Position numbers and translations under genes: made by a program. From the NCBI RefSeq assembly GCF_018863195.1, contig NZ_JAHKRT010000007.1, positions 180,009-244,008 on the forward strand: a stretch of 64,000 nt of DNA. The letters run 5' to 3'. The stretch comes from Sphingomonas quercus (GTDB lineage: Bacteria; Pseudomonadota; Alphaproteobacteria; Sphingomonadales; Sphingomonadaceae). Under the pieces are notes generated by a model, which saw nothing but the letters and a program-made list of their open reading frames with translations, ran no database searches and was not told the DNA's origin. Below, in pieces: positions 48,840-58,076 of this stretch (its first letter is position 1; every line of letters starts with the position of its first letter).

Positions 48840-49135
48840 CAGCCCATGTCCACGTCGATCGCGGCGGGCAGCACGGTCGAATCCGGCAGCTTGACGTGGA
48901 TCGCGCCGGCCCGGGCATCGAGATGGGCGACGACGCCGCGGGCAATCGCCACGAACAGCCGCCGGCGGTCGCGCACCTCCGGATCATTGGGGTCCGTCTT
49001 GAGGTCGGGCAGGCCGTCATTGACCATCAGCGTGCGCAGCGCATTGTCCATCGCCTCGGCCATGGAATTGGCGAAGGGGCCGTAATCCGTCCTGTCGGCC
49101 GGATTGAAATTGCCGGGCCTGAGCTGTCCGACCAT
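48839..49135 (-). CDS. Small conserved eCIS protein, function unknown
   Basis: A 98-aa protein. MVGQLRPGNFNPADRTD opens the chain and is followed by a helical region and a Val-rich end; I do not recognise the fold. It lies between the spike and gp25 genes with AGGAGAGTCT before the ATG, and overlaps gp25 by one base beyond its stop. The position suggests a baseplate component. Confidence 0.7.
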   Translation of the reverse strand: MVGQLRPGNFNPADRTDYGPFANSMAEAMDNALRTLMVNDGLPDLKTDPNDPEVRDRRRLFVAIARGVVAHLDARAGAIHVKLPDSTVLPAAIDVDMG

Positions 49136-49143
49136 AGACTCTC

Positions 49144-49860
49144 CTATTCGAGCATCACCTTCCTCGAGATCAGGCTCGGCGAAGGTGGCGGGAAGGGGGG
49201 TATGGGCGGCGCAGGGGTCACCGGCAGCACCCCGGCGGCCATCTCGCCCGGATGGACATGGGCATTGAACAGCGCGACCAGCTGGCCGAGATAGGTCATC
49301 AGCTGATCGCCGAGCACGCCGGGATGGGCGGCCGATGCGCTGCCCTCCTGAAGCAAGGTTCCGGCGGCGTTGACGATGCGGGCGGCGCCGGTGATCGTGA
49401 TCGTGCCGGTGGCGACAGACATGACGATCGAGTTCGCGCCGACCGCGTCGGTGAGCGTAATCGTCTGCGCGGCGTCGTCGAGCACCGCCGACAGGCCGAG
49501 TTCGCTGCGCCAGACCTTCGTGGTCCATTCCGCAGGCTTGCCCGGGGGCGCCATCGGCGCCTCCGCCGTGCCCCAATAGCCGCCGGACCAGATCGGCCGC
49601 GACACGTCGCCCGCCTCGAACTCGATCCACACGCCGGCGCTGACCGGAGGCAGCGAGAAGAAACCCGAGGTCGGGCCGGCATAGGGCGTGCAGGGCTTGG
49701 CCCAGCCGGTCGGCACCTCGCCCAGCAATTCGGGCACGTAGGCCTGGAGCCGACCGAGGCGGAGCGGGTCGATATTGTTCGCGACGATGCCGGAGAATTT
49801 GCCATAGACGCGATGGCGCTGGCTGTCGGCATCGCGGGCGAAGGCGCTGAAATCGTTCAT
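49144..49860 (-). CDS. Baseplate assembly protein V / VgrG-like spike
   Basis: A 238-aa protein with a gp5-type OB fold (KFSGIVANNIDPLRLGRLQA, GVWIEFEAGDVSRPIWSGGYWG) followed by a beta region (QTITLTDAVGANSIVMS) likely to form the triple-stranded spike. It ends in a Pro-rich PAPPIPPFPPP stretch. The hub gene overlaps its start by 4 nt. No PAAR-type tip gene is seen nearby. Confidence 0.88.
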   Translation of the reverse strand: MNDFSAFARDADSQRHRVYGKFSGIVANNIDPLRLGRLQAYVPELLGEVPTGWAKPCTPYAGPTSGFFSLPPVSAGVWIEFEAGDVSRPIWSGGYWGTAEAPMAPPGKPAEWTTKVWRSELGLSAVLDDAAQTITLTDAVGANSIVMSVATGTITITGAARIVNAAGTLLQEGSASAAHPGVLGDQLMTYLGQLVALFNAHVHPGEMAAGVLPVTPAPPIPPFPPPSPSLISRKVMLE

Positions 49861-50990
49861 GCGACGGCGGCCAGCGGATCGATGAAGATCTCGGCGCCGG
49901 TCAGGCCGACCGCGTTGCGCCAGCCGGTGAAGCTCTGCGTCCAGTTGTCCCGGCTGATCCGGTGCGTCACCGACCGCACATAATATAGGCCGCTATGCTG
50001 GCTGCCCGGCCCGCGTACGAGCACCGGCAGGCCGACGAGCAGCGGCCGGGCATATTTGAGGCCATCCACCTCCCCGCTCGCCGAGATCGCCCGGCTGGTG
50101 CGGCTGGTACGGGCAAGGGCCTGCGCCTGCATCTCGGCCGGGCTCGCCGCGTCGGTGGCGGCGGGGCGCTCGATCGGCGGCGGGATGATGCGGGTGAGCG
50201 CAGGCTCCAGGCCCATCGGCGGCTCGATCGAGGCGAGCCCCACCGCCGGGATCGGCGCGCGCGTGCGCGGATCGGTGCTGAGCGCGATCACGCCGGTCGG
50301 CGCGAGCATGTCGTTCGAGACATGGAAGCTGTCGAGATTGGTCTGCGTGCCGAAATCGATCGACAGCACGCCCTGTGGGGGCACGGCGAGGAAGGGCGGG
50401 TGGAAATGGCCGAAATCGCGCCCGATCACCGGATCCGGCTGGATATAAAGCTCGTAATTGTTGCGGCGCGCCAGCTGGAACAGATAGGTCGCGTCATAGT
50501 CCCGCTGGTTGGTCGTGGTGTCGAGCACCGTGCGCAGCGGCGCGGTGGGGATCACCGTCGGCACGATCGCGTAGCGGCCGAAGATGGCGGCGGCGATGAC
50601 GCTGTCGGGCGAATTGGGCCAGGTGAAGGGCTGCTGGACATGGGCCATGATCGTGCCCAGCGCGTCCAGTGCGACCACCTCCAGCCGCGTCGCGCCGGGC
50701 GTGTTGCTGGCCTCAAGCCGCGCGTCGCGCACATAGGCGTTGATCAGCACCTGCGGGACGCCGAGCCCCGCCGAGACACGAATGGTGAGCGGCACCAGCG
50801 GGCGGAACAACTGAAAGGCGAGCGTGTCGAGATCGCCCCAGAAGCTGCGGCTCAATTCGAAGTGCAGGCGCAGCGCCGATGCCTGGCCGACCGCGGCCTC
50901 GACCTCGATGCTCTTCAGCGCCTGGACCAGCATCGCCGGCAGCGGCGCTGCTGCCACCTGCACAGTGAAGAAGGAGGGGAGGAGCGCCAT
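49857..50990 (-). CDS. Phage late-control D-like hub protein
   Basis: A 377-aa protein of the gpD/gp27-like family that forms the baseplate hub under the spike. Visible blocks are QLARRNNYELYIQPDPV, SIDFGTQTNLDSFHVSNDM, and a C-terminal LLVGLPVLVRGPG and SVTHRISRDNWTQSF. ATG 50990 follows AGGAGGGGAGGAGC-like purines on the minus strand only weakly; the frame above it is open but overlaps the LysM-like gene. Confidence 0.85.
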   Translation of the reverse strand: MALLPSFFTVQVAAAPLPAMLVQALKSIEVEAAVGQASALRLHFELSRSFWGDLDTLAFQLFRPLVPLTIRVSAGLGVPQVLINAYVRDARLEASNTPGATRLEVVALDALGTIMAHVQQPFTWPNSPDSVIAAAIFGRYAIVPTVIPTAPLRTVLDTTTNQRDYDATYLFQLARRNNYELYIQPDPVIGRDFGHFHPPFLAVPPQGVLSIDFGTQTNLDSFHVSNDMLAPTGVIALSTDPRTRAPIPAVGLASIEPPMGLEPALTRIIPPPIERPAATDAASPAEMQAQALARTSRTSRAISASGEVDGLKYARPLLVGLPVLVRGPGSQHSGLYYVRSVTHRISRDNWTQSFTGWRNAVGLTGAEIFIDPLAAVA

Positions 50991-50995
50991 CGCGG

Positions 50996-51277
50996 CTAGC
51001 CGTTCCTCGCCGGAGAGAGCAGGCGGCGCCCGGGCGGGGCGGTGAGATCGGCGGGCGCGATCACCCGGTTCACGTCGCATAGCCGCCAATATTGCTCGGG
51101 ATCGCCGAGCGCGCGGTAGGCGACAAGGTCGGGCCGGTCTCCGTCCAGCACCTTCTCGCCGGGCCGGCCCTGCGTCTGCGGCACGAAGCGCATGCGCTTG
51201 TAGCGGATGGTGCGGCCGTCGGGGCCGGCGATCTCCGCCTCGGCGATGGTCTCGTAGCGGCTGCCGCGAAAGAACAT
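50996..51277 (-). CDS. LysM-like tail protein (tail X type)
   Basis: A 93-aa protein. A C-terminal segment (VAYRALGDPEQYWRLCDVNR) followed by PPGRRLLSP matches the LysM-type tail X proteins that sit near the hub in phages and eCIS. Start ATG 51277. It lies between the hub and the CIS tube-type gene. Confidence 0.8.
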   Translation of the reverse strand: MFFRGSRYETIAEAEIAGPDGRTIRYKRMRFVPQTQGRPGEKVLDGDRPDLVAYRALGDPEQYWRLCDVNRVIAPADLTAPPGRRLLSPARNG

Positions 51278-51292
51278 CTCCCCCTCCCGCGC

Positions 51293-51946
51293 TCAGATCG
51301 GCAGCATCGAGCGGATGCCGCCCGGATCGCCGAGGGTGTTGAGCGTCGACAGCACCTCCTTCTGGGTAAAGGCGGCGAGATAGACCCAATAGCCCGGATT
51401 GCCGACGTCGAGGTCCCGATAGGTGAGTACCTCCAGCGTCAGATCGGCGCGGGCGCGGATCGGATTGAGCTTCTGGTCGAACGCCTCCTCGCGGATCGAC
51501 AGGCTCTGCACGCGGACGGGAAGCACGCGCTTCGGCCCCCAGACGAGGAGCGCCAGCGGAGCCTGCTCGGCGAGGATGAAGGCGCTGCCGGCGAAGGCCA
51601 GCGCCTCGTTGGCGATGACCAGCGGATAGGACGGGTAGACCAGCCGCTCCAGCGAGGCGATCACCGGGTGCAGCCCATTGTCGACGGCGACGCTGTTCTG
51701 ATCGGGCTTTTCAAGCTGATCGGTGGCGTCGATGTCCACCGACATGCTGATCGTCTCCGTCGGCGGACCATCCACGCGATTGGCATCGCCACGACCGCCG
51801 CCGGCGGCCCCGCGCGACTGGATCGAACGCGACACTTCGTCAGGGTTATACTGGAAGGCGATGATCGTCGGGACAAGCTGAGGCAGCTGATAGGCGACGA
51901 TGCCGCCTTTCAACACCTTCGGGCTACGAGGATAGGCAGACGCCAT
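51293..51946 (-). CDS. CIS tube-type protein (tube initiator-like)
   Basis: A 217-aa protein. IIAFQYNPDEVSRSIQSRG matches the QFNP signature of the contractile injection tube N-terminal domain (Pvc7/Afp7-like), and EVLTYRDL with NPGYWVYLA follow near the end. Such proteins join the tube to the hub. ATG 51946 is chosen over TTG 51952; GGGG lies 7 nt upstream. The 166-bp gap to the DUF4157 gene may contain a second promoter. Confidence 0.8.
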   Translation of the reverse strand: MASAYPRSPKVLKGGIVAYQLPQLVPTIIAFQYNPDEVSRSIQSRGAAGGGRGDANRVDGPPTETISMSVDIDATDQLEKPDQNSVAVDNGLHPVIASLERLVYPSYPLVIANEALAFAGSAFILAEQAPLALLVWGPKRVLPVRVQSLSIREEAFDQKLNPIRARADLTLEVLTYRDLDVGNPGYWVYLAAFTQKEVLSTLNTLGDPGGIRSMLPI

Positions 51947-52112
51947 AACCAAACCCCAGCGAGTTGACTTGATCCTACCCCCGGCTGACGTGGCCGGTCA
52001 ACAATAGACATTTTTTATGGATGATGGCTACAATCAGGAAAAACTTGCCTTTTTCTTTGACGGTGAGCCGAATCAGCCGAATATTTCTTGATGACATGTC
52101 CGCACCTATTGT

Positions 52113-53969
52113 TCAGAAGCTCCCGCCGAGTGCGAGGCCGGCGCGAACCCAGCGCAACGCCCCCTCGTCGCGGGCCGCCTCGGAGCCGATCGCGGCTTCC
52201 AGCCGCAAATGGAGGTTGCCGCCGCTGCGGCCGATGCCGTCATGCACGCCGATCCCGAACCCCGCTTCGCCATAGCCGCCCCCTCGCGCGGGCAGGGACG
52301 TGCCGAGGCCCGAAAGGGCGGGGCGGTACAGGCCGCCCGCCGAGCCGAACAGCTGGGCGCTGACCCCGGCGCCGTCGCCGGGATTGGAGCGGGCCTCGAT
52401 GCCGAGGCGGACGCCGGCCATCAGCGCGTTGCGCACCGTTGAGTCGGTGGAGATCAGCGCCCGCCCCTGCGCGCCGATCTCGAACATGAAGCGGCGCTCG
52501 CGCTCCAGCGGCACGCCGAGCCCGACGAACAGGCCGGTCGACAGGAAGCCCGGCCCGCCCCCCAGCGGCACGCCGCCGCCCAGGCTGAGATCGAGCCGGA
52601 AATCGGGGCGGATCGGCTGTTCGTTCTTCAGGCTGACCTTGCAGCCCTGGCCCTGGAACACGGCCTCCAGAAAGGCCTGGGCGAAGCGGAAATGCCGTTC
52701 GTGAAACTGGACGAAGCGGCCGTAGCCGTCCTGGTTGTTCATGTAGGACAGATCGGTGCGCACCCGCTCGGGCCGGCCCCATTGCGGCATGGCGGCGAGG
52801 ACCTGGGGAGATCGTTCCTGATATTCGTCCGGCGCTCCGAGAGCCTGATGGCCGCCCTCGTGAACGGCGAGGCTGGGCTGGAAATTATTGGCGCAGATCG
52901 TGCCCGCGTCGGCCCGTCCGCCCCGGGGCACGATGTTCACCACGCGATCCGCGCCCGTCGCCGCCGACCGGGCGTCGATGACGATCGGGATCGGCTTGCC
53001 GGTACAGGGCTGATTGCAGCCCTCGACCACCAGCGAGAACCGGCCATTCAGCCCGCTGTTCATCGCCGCCAAATATTGGTTGGCGATGGCGGTGACCTGT
53101 GCCGCGGGAAGCGCCGGCACCGCCGTCGCCGAGGGCGGACTCTGGCAACTGGTGTTGGAGCCGGCGGTCGGGCTCTGGAGGAACTGGATGCGGTAGGGGA
53201 CGACCACCTTGCAATCCGGATCGAAGCGGATGTTGTTGACGCGGCCGGTATGGACCGCCTGCTGGGGCTGGCCCCCCGCTGCCGGCGCCAACACCCGCCG
53301 ATCGACCGAGCCGACGATGGATGTCCCCTGCGGCGCCGGCTGGACCTGCACCGTCTCCTCGAAATCGGTGGTGCCGCCGCCGCCCCGCTCCGCGAAGGTG
53401 CGGCGGTAGAAAGGCACGGCGGCCTGGCGGGCGATGAACGGCGCCTGCTGGATGGTATGTGCGATCTCGTGGGCGATAAGGCACCGGCCGTCGGGCGCGT
53501 GCGGGCGATAGGCGCCGGCGGCGAAGCCGATGTCGCGACCCCAGGTATAGGCGTGCGCTCCGATGCCGTCCGCGGCGCTTCGCGCGGCGGCGTGATCATG
53601 GACGCGCACGTCGCCGAGGGACCGGCCGAAGCGGGGCTCGAAATAGCGGCGCAGCGCCGTCGGCAGCGGCCGCCCGCCCGATGAAAGGGCGCCCGCCGCA
53701 GCCTCGGCCGAACCGTGCGTGCCGCCGCACGTCGCGCATTTGCGCTGGACCGCCGGTTCCTCCTCCGCCTTGCAGGCCGCGCATTTGCGCTGGGGGGCAG
53801 GCATTGCCGCCGTGGTGAGGGCGCCGGCGGGGGCGCCGGCCATCACTGCATCGGCGACGCGATCGGCCTCGTGCTCCAGCGGATCGGTGGCTGAGCCGAC
53901 GCGTAGCCTGGCCTGGATCGGCGGGCGGGCCTGGCGCGGCGGCCGGCTCGGGGCGAGGGCGGCGATCAT
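52113..53969 (-). CDS. eCIS DUF4157 protein with second metalloprotease-like motif
   Basis: A 618-aa putative eCIS cargo or effector. Residues about 95-175 are DUF4157, with LIAHEIAHTIQQ at 164-175. Two CxxC pairs (C63/C66 and C78/C81) precede it. A second motif, HEGGHQALGAPDEY, lies at 370-383, with SYMN at 408-411 in the place of a Met-turn; spacing is one residue longer than in canonical metzincins. Residues 455-618 are Gly-rich alternating strands like a beta barrel. Start ATG 53969 overlaps the 61-aa gene. Role as effector is inference. Confidence 0.8.
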   Translation of the reverse strand: MIAALAPSRPPRQARPPIQARLRVGSATDPLEHEADRVADAVMAGAPAGALTTAAMPAPQRKCAACKAEEEPAVQRKCATCGGTHGSAEAAAGALSSGGRPLPTALRRYFEPRFGRSLGDVRVHDHAAARSAADGIGAHAYTWGRDIGFAAGAYRPHAPDGRCLIAHEIAHTIQQAPFIARQAAVPFYRRTFAERGGGGTTDFEETVQVQPAPQGTSIVGSVDRRVLAPAAGGQPQQAVHTGRVNNIRFDPDCKVVVPYRIQFLQSPTAGSNTSCQSPPSATAVPALPAAQVTAIANQYLAAMNSGLNGRFSLVVEGCNQPCTGKPIPIVIDARSAATGADRVVNIVPRGGRADAGTICANNFQPSLAVHEGGHQALGAPDEYQERSPQVLAAMPQWGRPERVRTDLSYMNNQDGYGRFVQFHERHFRFAQAFLEAVFQGQGCKVSLKNEQPIRPDFRLDLSLGGGVPLGGGPGFLSTGLFVGLGVPLERERRFMFEIGAQGRALISTDSTVRNALMAGVRLGIEARSNPGDGAGVSAQLFGSAGGLYRPALSGLGTSLPARGGGYGEAGFGIGVHDGIGRSGGNLHLRLEAAIGSEAARDEGALRWVRAGLALGGSF

Positions 53970-54151
53970 CGCCGTTCTTCCCGGTGGCGGCGATCGGCGA
54001 TCGCGCGCTCGAAGGCGCGGGCGATGTCGGCCTCGCTGGCGCCGGCCGGCAGGCGCAGCGTCAGGCGGTGGACATGGCCGCCCTCGGCCGGAATAGCCGC
54101 CCGTGCGAGCCCGCGCGTGACGGTGTCGGCGATGCGGTTTGGCGGGCTCAT
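53966..54151 (-). CDS. Small 61-aa protein between AAA ATPase and DUF4157 gene
   Basis: A short frame coupled by ATGA on both sides. The residues are basic at both ends, with RLTLRLPAGASEADIARAFE in the middle; no family is recognised. The exact start and stop overlaps with both neighbours argue that it is translated. It could be a chaperone or adaptor; this is inference. Confidence 0.6.
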   Translation of the reverse strand: MSPPNRIADTVTRGLARAAIPAEGGHVHRLTLRLPAGASEADIARAFERAIADRRHREERR

Positions 54152-56076
54152 GGGGCCGTCTCCAGCGGCAGCCAGGTGGGGCGGAAATCCTTGTCGAGCT
54201 TGCGCAGCTCGGCGCGCGCGGCGCGGGCAATATGCGCCATCGTCACCGCGCCGCCGTCAGCCGCGGCGAGGAAGGCGGCGTTGACGGCGATGACGACGAT
54301 ATTGCCGCCGGCGATGTCGATCCGCGCCAGCGCATCGAGATCGAGCCCCTCCGTCCGTGTCTCCGGCGGGAAGGCCCCGGCCCAGATGGCGCGGCGCTGG
54401 CTGGCATCGGGGAATGGAACGTCGATGACGAAGCGCAGCCGGCGAAGAAACGCAGCGTCGATATGCGCCTTGAGGTTGGTGGCGAGAATGGCGAGTCCGG
54501 AATAGCTTTCCATACGCTGTAGAAGATAGCTGACCTCGATATTGGCATAGCGGTCGTGGCTGTCCTTGACCTCGCTGCGCTTGCCGAACAGCGCATCGGC
54601 CTCATCGAAGAACAAAAGCGCGCCGCTCGCCTCGGCGGCGTCGAAGACCCGCTTCAGGTTCTGCTCGGTCTCGCCGATATATTTGGAGATCACCGAGGAG
54701 AGATCGACGCGGTAGAGATCAAGGTCCAGATCATGGGCGATCACTTCGGCGGCCATCGTCTTGCCGACCCCTGACGGCCCCGCGAACAGCGCCGTGACGC
54801 CGCGCCCGCTCGCCAGTTTGCCGCCGAAGCCGCCGCGCTCATAGACGGCGGCACGATGGCGGACCTGCGCGGCGATCGCGCGCAGATCGTGGCGGACGGC
54901 ATCCGGCAGCATGATCTCGTCCCAGCCGAAGCGGGGGACGATCCGCTCGGCGAGCGCATCGAGCCCGCGCCGTGCCGTCTCGCGGCAGGCGAGCCACAGG
55001 CCCTCGCCATGCTGATCGCGGACGGTGGCGGCGATGGCGCTAATGTCGTCGGGTCCGAGGCGGAAATGCTCGCTGACCATGTCGAGTTGGTCCGCGGGCA
55101 CGGGAGCATCGCCGAGCGCCTGCCGCCACAAGAGCGCGCGATCGGCCGCGACGAGGGCGGGCAGGCGCAGCTGGGGCGTGGCGGGGATGACCTCGGGCGG
55201 CTGCTCGGCGATGGCGATGACGAAGGCATCCAGCGTGTCGAGCAGCTCCTCCGCGGCCCCGGCGCGGTCGAGGTCGACGAGCAGGGCGAAACCACCCAGC
55301 ACCGCCTCGCGGGCGACGGTCGGCAGGATCGCGCGGCGGGCCTCGATGTCCTGGGGCAGCAGCCAGGATTTGAGTTCGAGCAGCGCCAGATCGAACGACT
55401 CCGCAAGGGCGCGCGCCACCGCACGGCGGCCGCTCCGGCGCGCGCCGACGAGGAGCGCGGCCGGGCGCGGGGCGGCGGCGATCGTCTCCGCGAACGGCCT
55501 GACGAGCGGCCGGATGGCGGGCGGGCAGGGGCCGGCGGCGGATGGCGTGAGGAGCGGGCGGGCGGCGCCGTCGAGCAGCGTTTCGCCGAGCAGGTGACGG
55601 GCGACGCGCTCCTCGATCGCCAGCGTCGCGCGGACCGCAAAGCGCGCATCGCTAGAGCCGATCAGGGCGTAACGGCGGAGCGGGGCGAGCGGGGAGAGGC
55701 GGGCCTGCGCCGCGCTCGTCGCCTCGAAATCGGCCGGTACGAGGAGCGACATCGCGAGCGCGGAGGTCAGCGGCTGGGCGCCCGGCGCGGTGAATGCCGG
55801 ATCAATGTGGCGGGCGAAGGCGAGCAGCAGCACGTCCTCATCGAACGGCGCGAGGTCGAACAGGCGGGCGAGGCTGTCGATCGCGGCGGGGGCGCCGCTG
55901 CGCAACATCGCTGCCCGCGCCTGCTCATAGGTCTTGCGGGCAGCGGCAGCGGAGTCGTCGCCGGCAAGGAGCGCCGCGAGCCAGGCGAGGCCGAGGCCCA
56001 CCACCTCGCGATTACGCTCGGGCCAGCCGAGCGGCGGGACGTCGCATTCGACGGTGCTGGCGCGCTGGCCGGTCAT
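54148..56076 (-). CDS. AAA+ ATPase of the eCIS (Pvc15/Afp15-like)
   Basis: A 642-aa ATPase. The C-terminal AAA module has Walker A GPSGVGKT at 433-440, Walker B LLFFDEAD at 487-494 and a sensor block ILATNL. The N-terminal half holds a second degenerate nucleotide fold (GARRSGRR near 211), without the Lys. Relatives sit in all eCIS loci, next to the cap and cargo genes, and are thought to help assembly or loading. It overlaps the cap gene by 4 nt. Confidence 0.93.
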   Translation of the reverse strand: MTGQRASTVECDVPPLGWPERNREVVGLGLAWLAALLAGDDSAAAARKTYEQARAAMLRSGAPAAIDSLARLFDLAPFDEDVLLLAFARHIDPAFTAPGAQPLTSALAMSLLVPADFEATSAAQARLSPLAPLRRYALIGSSDARFAVRATLAIEERVARHLLGETLLDGAARPLLTPSAAGPCPPAIRPLVRPFAETIAAAPRPAALLVGARRSGRRAVARALAESFDLALLELKSWLLPQDIEARRAILPTVAREAVLGGFALLVDLDRAGAAEELLDTLDAFVIAIAEQPPEVIPATPQLRLPALVAADRALLWRQALGDAPVPADQLDMVSEHFRLGPDDISAIAATVRDQHGEGLWLACRETARRGLDALAERIVPRFGWDEIMLPDAVRHDLRAIAAQVRHRAAVYERGGFGGKLASGRGVTALFAGPSGVGKTMAAEVIAHDLDLDLYRVDLSSVISKYIGETEQNLKRVFDAAEASGALLFFDEADALFGKRSEVKDSHDRYANIEVSYLLQRMESYSGLAILATNLKAHIDAAFLRRLRFVIDVPFPDASQRRAIWAGAFPPETRTEGLDLDALARIDIAGGNIVVIAVNAAFLAAADGGAVTMAHIARAARAELRKLDKDFRPTWLPLETAP

Positions 56077-57377
56077 GGCTTCAACAGGAAGCTGACCGGG
56101 TCGCGGCTGCGCGCGCCGTCGAGCTGCACCGCGATCGGATAAGGCGTGCCGGCGGCGGCCGGGGCGGGCAGCAGCGCCGCCGCTTCGGCGAGCGGCACCT
56201 TGACGGAGGTGGCCGTCGCGCCGGCGGCGGGGATGGGGAGGGCGATATCGCCGAGGATCACCTCAGCGGTGTGGACCTTCGCGTTCCACAGCCTCGTCCC
56301 CTGCACCTCCAGTGTCGTCGCCCCGGTGCCGCTTGCCGGCACGAGCGCGGTAATGCGCGGCACGAGCTGGAGTACCACCGCATTGGAGGCATAGAGCCGC
56401 GGCAACTGAACGTTGGCGCCCCGACCCAGCCCGCCGGCGACCCCGTCCGCGGGATGCTCGGCGATCAGCTGCACGTCGAGAGGGCCGATCTGCAACTGCT
56501 CCGCGGGGGGGACGGCGCGCGGCGCGCTGTGATCGAGATCGGCGGCATAGGTGGCGCCGGGAAGCGTGATGCACACCTCCCCCGAGCCGCCGGGCACGAT
56601 GCGGATCGGGGCCAGCGTGCCCAGTCGCACATAGAGTTTGTCGGCCAGCATCTGCTCGGCGACGATCGTGATCTCGTCGCCGATGCGCACGCGGCTCTCG
56701 CCGATCGGCTCGGAAGGCGCGGGCGTGACATAGGCAGCGAGGATGTGCGGGCGGCGGCGGACGCTCGCCATGATCCGCCGCGTCTCCACCGGGCGCGGGC
56801 GCGGGCGGGGCCGCGTCGTCTCGATCTGGACGACGGTCACCTCGTACATCACCGAACGGCGGAACGCGGCCTCGGGCAGGGCCGCCCACAGGCGCGCCAC
56901 CTCGTCGAGGCTGGCATGATGGAGCGTCACCTTCACCCGCTCGAACTCATCGGCGAGCGCTGCGTCGAGCACCGGATCGCCGACCACGCCGGCGGCCGGA
57001 TTGACGATGGCCAGCGTATCGAGCCCTGGCGCGAAATCGTGCAGCACGCGCATCGCGTCGCCGAGAATACGCTGGGCATTGAGGTCCGAATCCGCCTGGG
57101 TCTCACTGTCGCTATAGGTGGTGAGCAGGTAACGCAGGTTCAGCGACAAGGGCGGGCGGCCATAGGCGCCGGGGCTGCCGCGGCCCGGTATCTCCTGGTT
57201 CTTGAGCTGGCCGTTCTCGACCACCTCGCTGAGGTAGAGATTGACGCGCGCGCCGTCCTGCCCGGCGATCGACACGTCCGGCGGCGCCAGCGTCACCTGC
57301 ACCGGCATCGTCATGCGATCGAGGAGCAGCGTGCGCAGCGTCATGCTGACGGCAGCGATGGCGGTGTGGTCAGCCAT
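56073..57377 (-). CDS. DUF4255 (Pvc16-like) cap / tail terminator protein
   Basis: A 434-aa protein. Residues 1-190 match DUF4255: VNLYLSEVVENGQLKNQE, LNLRYLLTTYSD, LNAQRILGDAMRVLHD. The remaining 240 residues hold Ig-like beta segments (ITALVPASGTGATTLEVQG). In Pvc-type particles Pvc16 caps the end of the sheath and tube. It is followed directly by the AAA gene. Confidence 0.9.
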   Translation of the reverse strand: MADHTAIAAVSMTLRTLLLDRMTMPVQVTLAPPDVSIAGQDGARVNLYLSEVVENGQLKNQEIPGRGSPGAYGRPPLSLNLRYLLTTYSDSETQADSDLNAQRILGDAMRVLHDFAPGLDTLAIVNPAAGVVGDPVLDAALADEFERVKVTLHHASLDEVARLWAALPEAAFRRSVMYEVTVVQIETTRPRPRPRPVETRRIMASVRRRPHILAAYVTPAPSEPIGESRVRIGDEITIVAEQMLADKLYVRLGTLAPIRIVPGGSGEVCITLPGATYAADLDHSAPRAVPPAEQLQIGPLDVQLIAEHPADGVAGGLGRGANVQLPRLYASNAVVLQLVPRITALVPASGTGATTLEVQGTRLWNAKVHTAEVILGDIALPIPAAGATATSVKVPLAEAAALLPAPAAAGTPYPIAVQLDGARSRDPVSFLLKP

Positions 57378-57386
57378 CGCCCGGCC

Positions 57387-58076
57387 TCACCTGGGCTCGC
57401 CGCGGCGGATGCCGGCATAGTCGGCGAACCCGCTCGACCCGCGCCGCGCCGGCCGGGCCGGGGGCGGGGCCGCGGGCTGGACGAACTGGATGTCGAGCCG
57501 CCCGATCGAGAGCGACGGCGGCAGCGGATCGCTGTGGGTCTGCACGGCATCCGGCTGCCGCGGCGGCGGTGCAGAACGGGGGGCGGCCGGGTCGGCAAAG
57601 AGGCGCTCGATCATGTGCTCGAGCGGTTCGGGCCGGGCAGGCGCCTCGCCCGGCCGGGCAGGCTCGGCAGCGGGCGGGCGCGGCGCGGGCGCGACATCCG
57701 GTGCCGGAGCCGTCACGCCCTCCCCGATCACACGCGCGGGCGCCGGCACATCGGGCAGGTCGGGCGCGGCCGTCGCTTCATCCGAACGCGCCGCCGGCAA
57801 TGGCGGCGCGGCATGCGCCGATGCTCCATCGGACGCACCGCGCGGGGCGACAGGCGGGGAGGGGGGCGGCGGGCGCTGCAGCTCGTCTGTGGCGCGTGGC
57901 GGAGCCGGCGCCGGGTGAGCGGAATGCGCGACGCTGGTGGCGGTCTCGATCTCGAAGCGGCCTTCGGACGCGGCGCTCTCGAACCGCGAGCGCGGGCGCA
58001 TCTGCAACGGCGCGAGGCCGGTCGACGACGCGGGGGCTGCGGCGCGCCGGGCGAGGCGATGAAAGAGGCCGCTCAT
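57387..58076 (-). CDS. Pro/Ala-rich protein of the eCIS
   Basis: A 229-aa protein, mostly Pro, Ala, Arg and low-complexity, with two short ordered ends (MSGLFHRLARRAAAP and SIGRLDIQFVQPAA). No family is recognised. It starts by an ATGA overlap with the chaperone gene. Being disordered and between tube chaperone and cap, it might be the scaffold that sets tube length, since no classical tape-measure gene is seen; this is only inference. Confidence 0.65.
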   Translation of the reverse strand: MSGLFHRLARRAAAPASSTGLAPLQMRPRSRFESAASEGRFEIETATSVAHSAHPAPAPPRATDELQRPPPPSPPVAPRGASDGASAHAAPPLPAARSDEATAAPDLPDVPAPARVIGEGVTAPAPDVAPAPRPPAAEPARPGEAPARPEPLEHMIERLFADPAAPRSAPPPRQPDAVQTHSDPLPPSLSIGRLDIQFVQPAAPPPARPARRGSSGFADYAGIRRGEPR

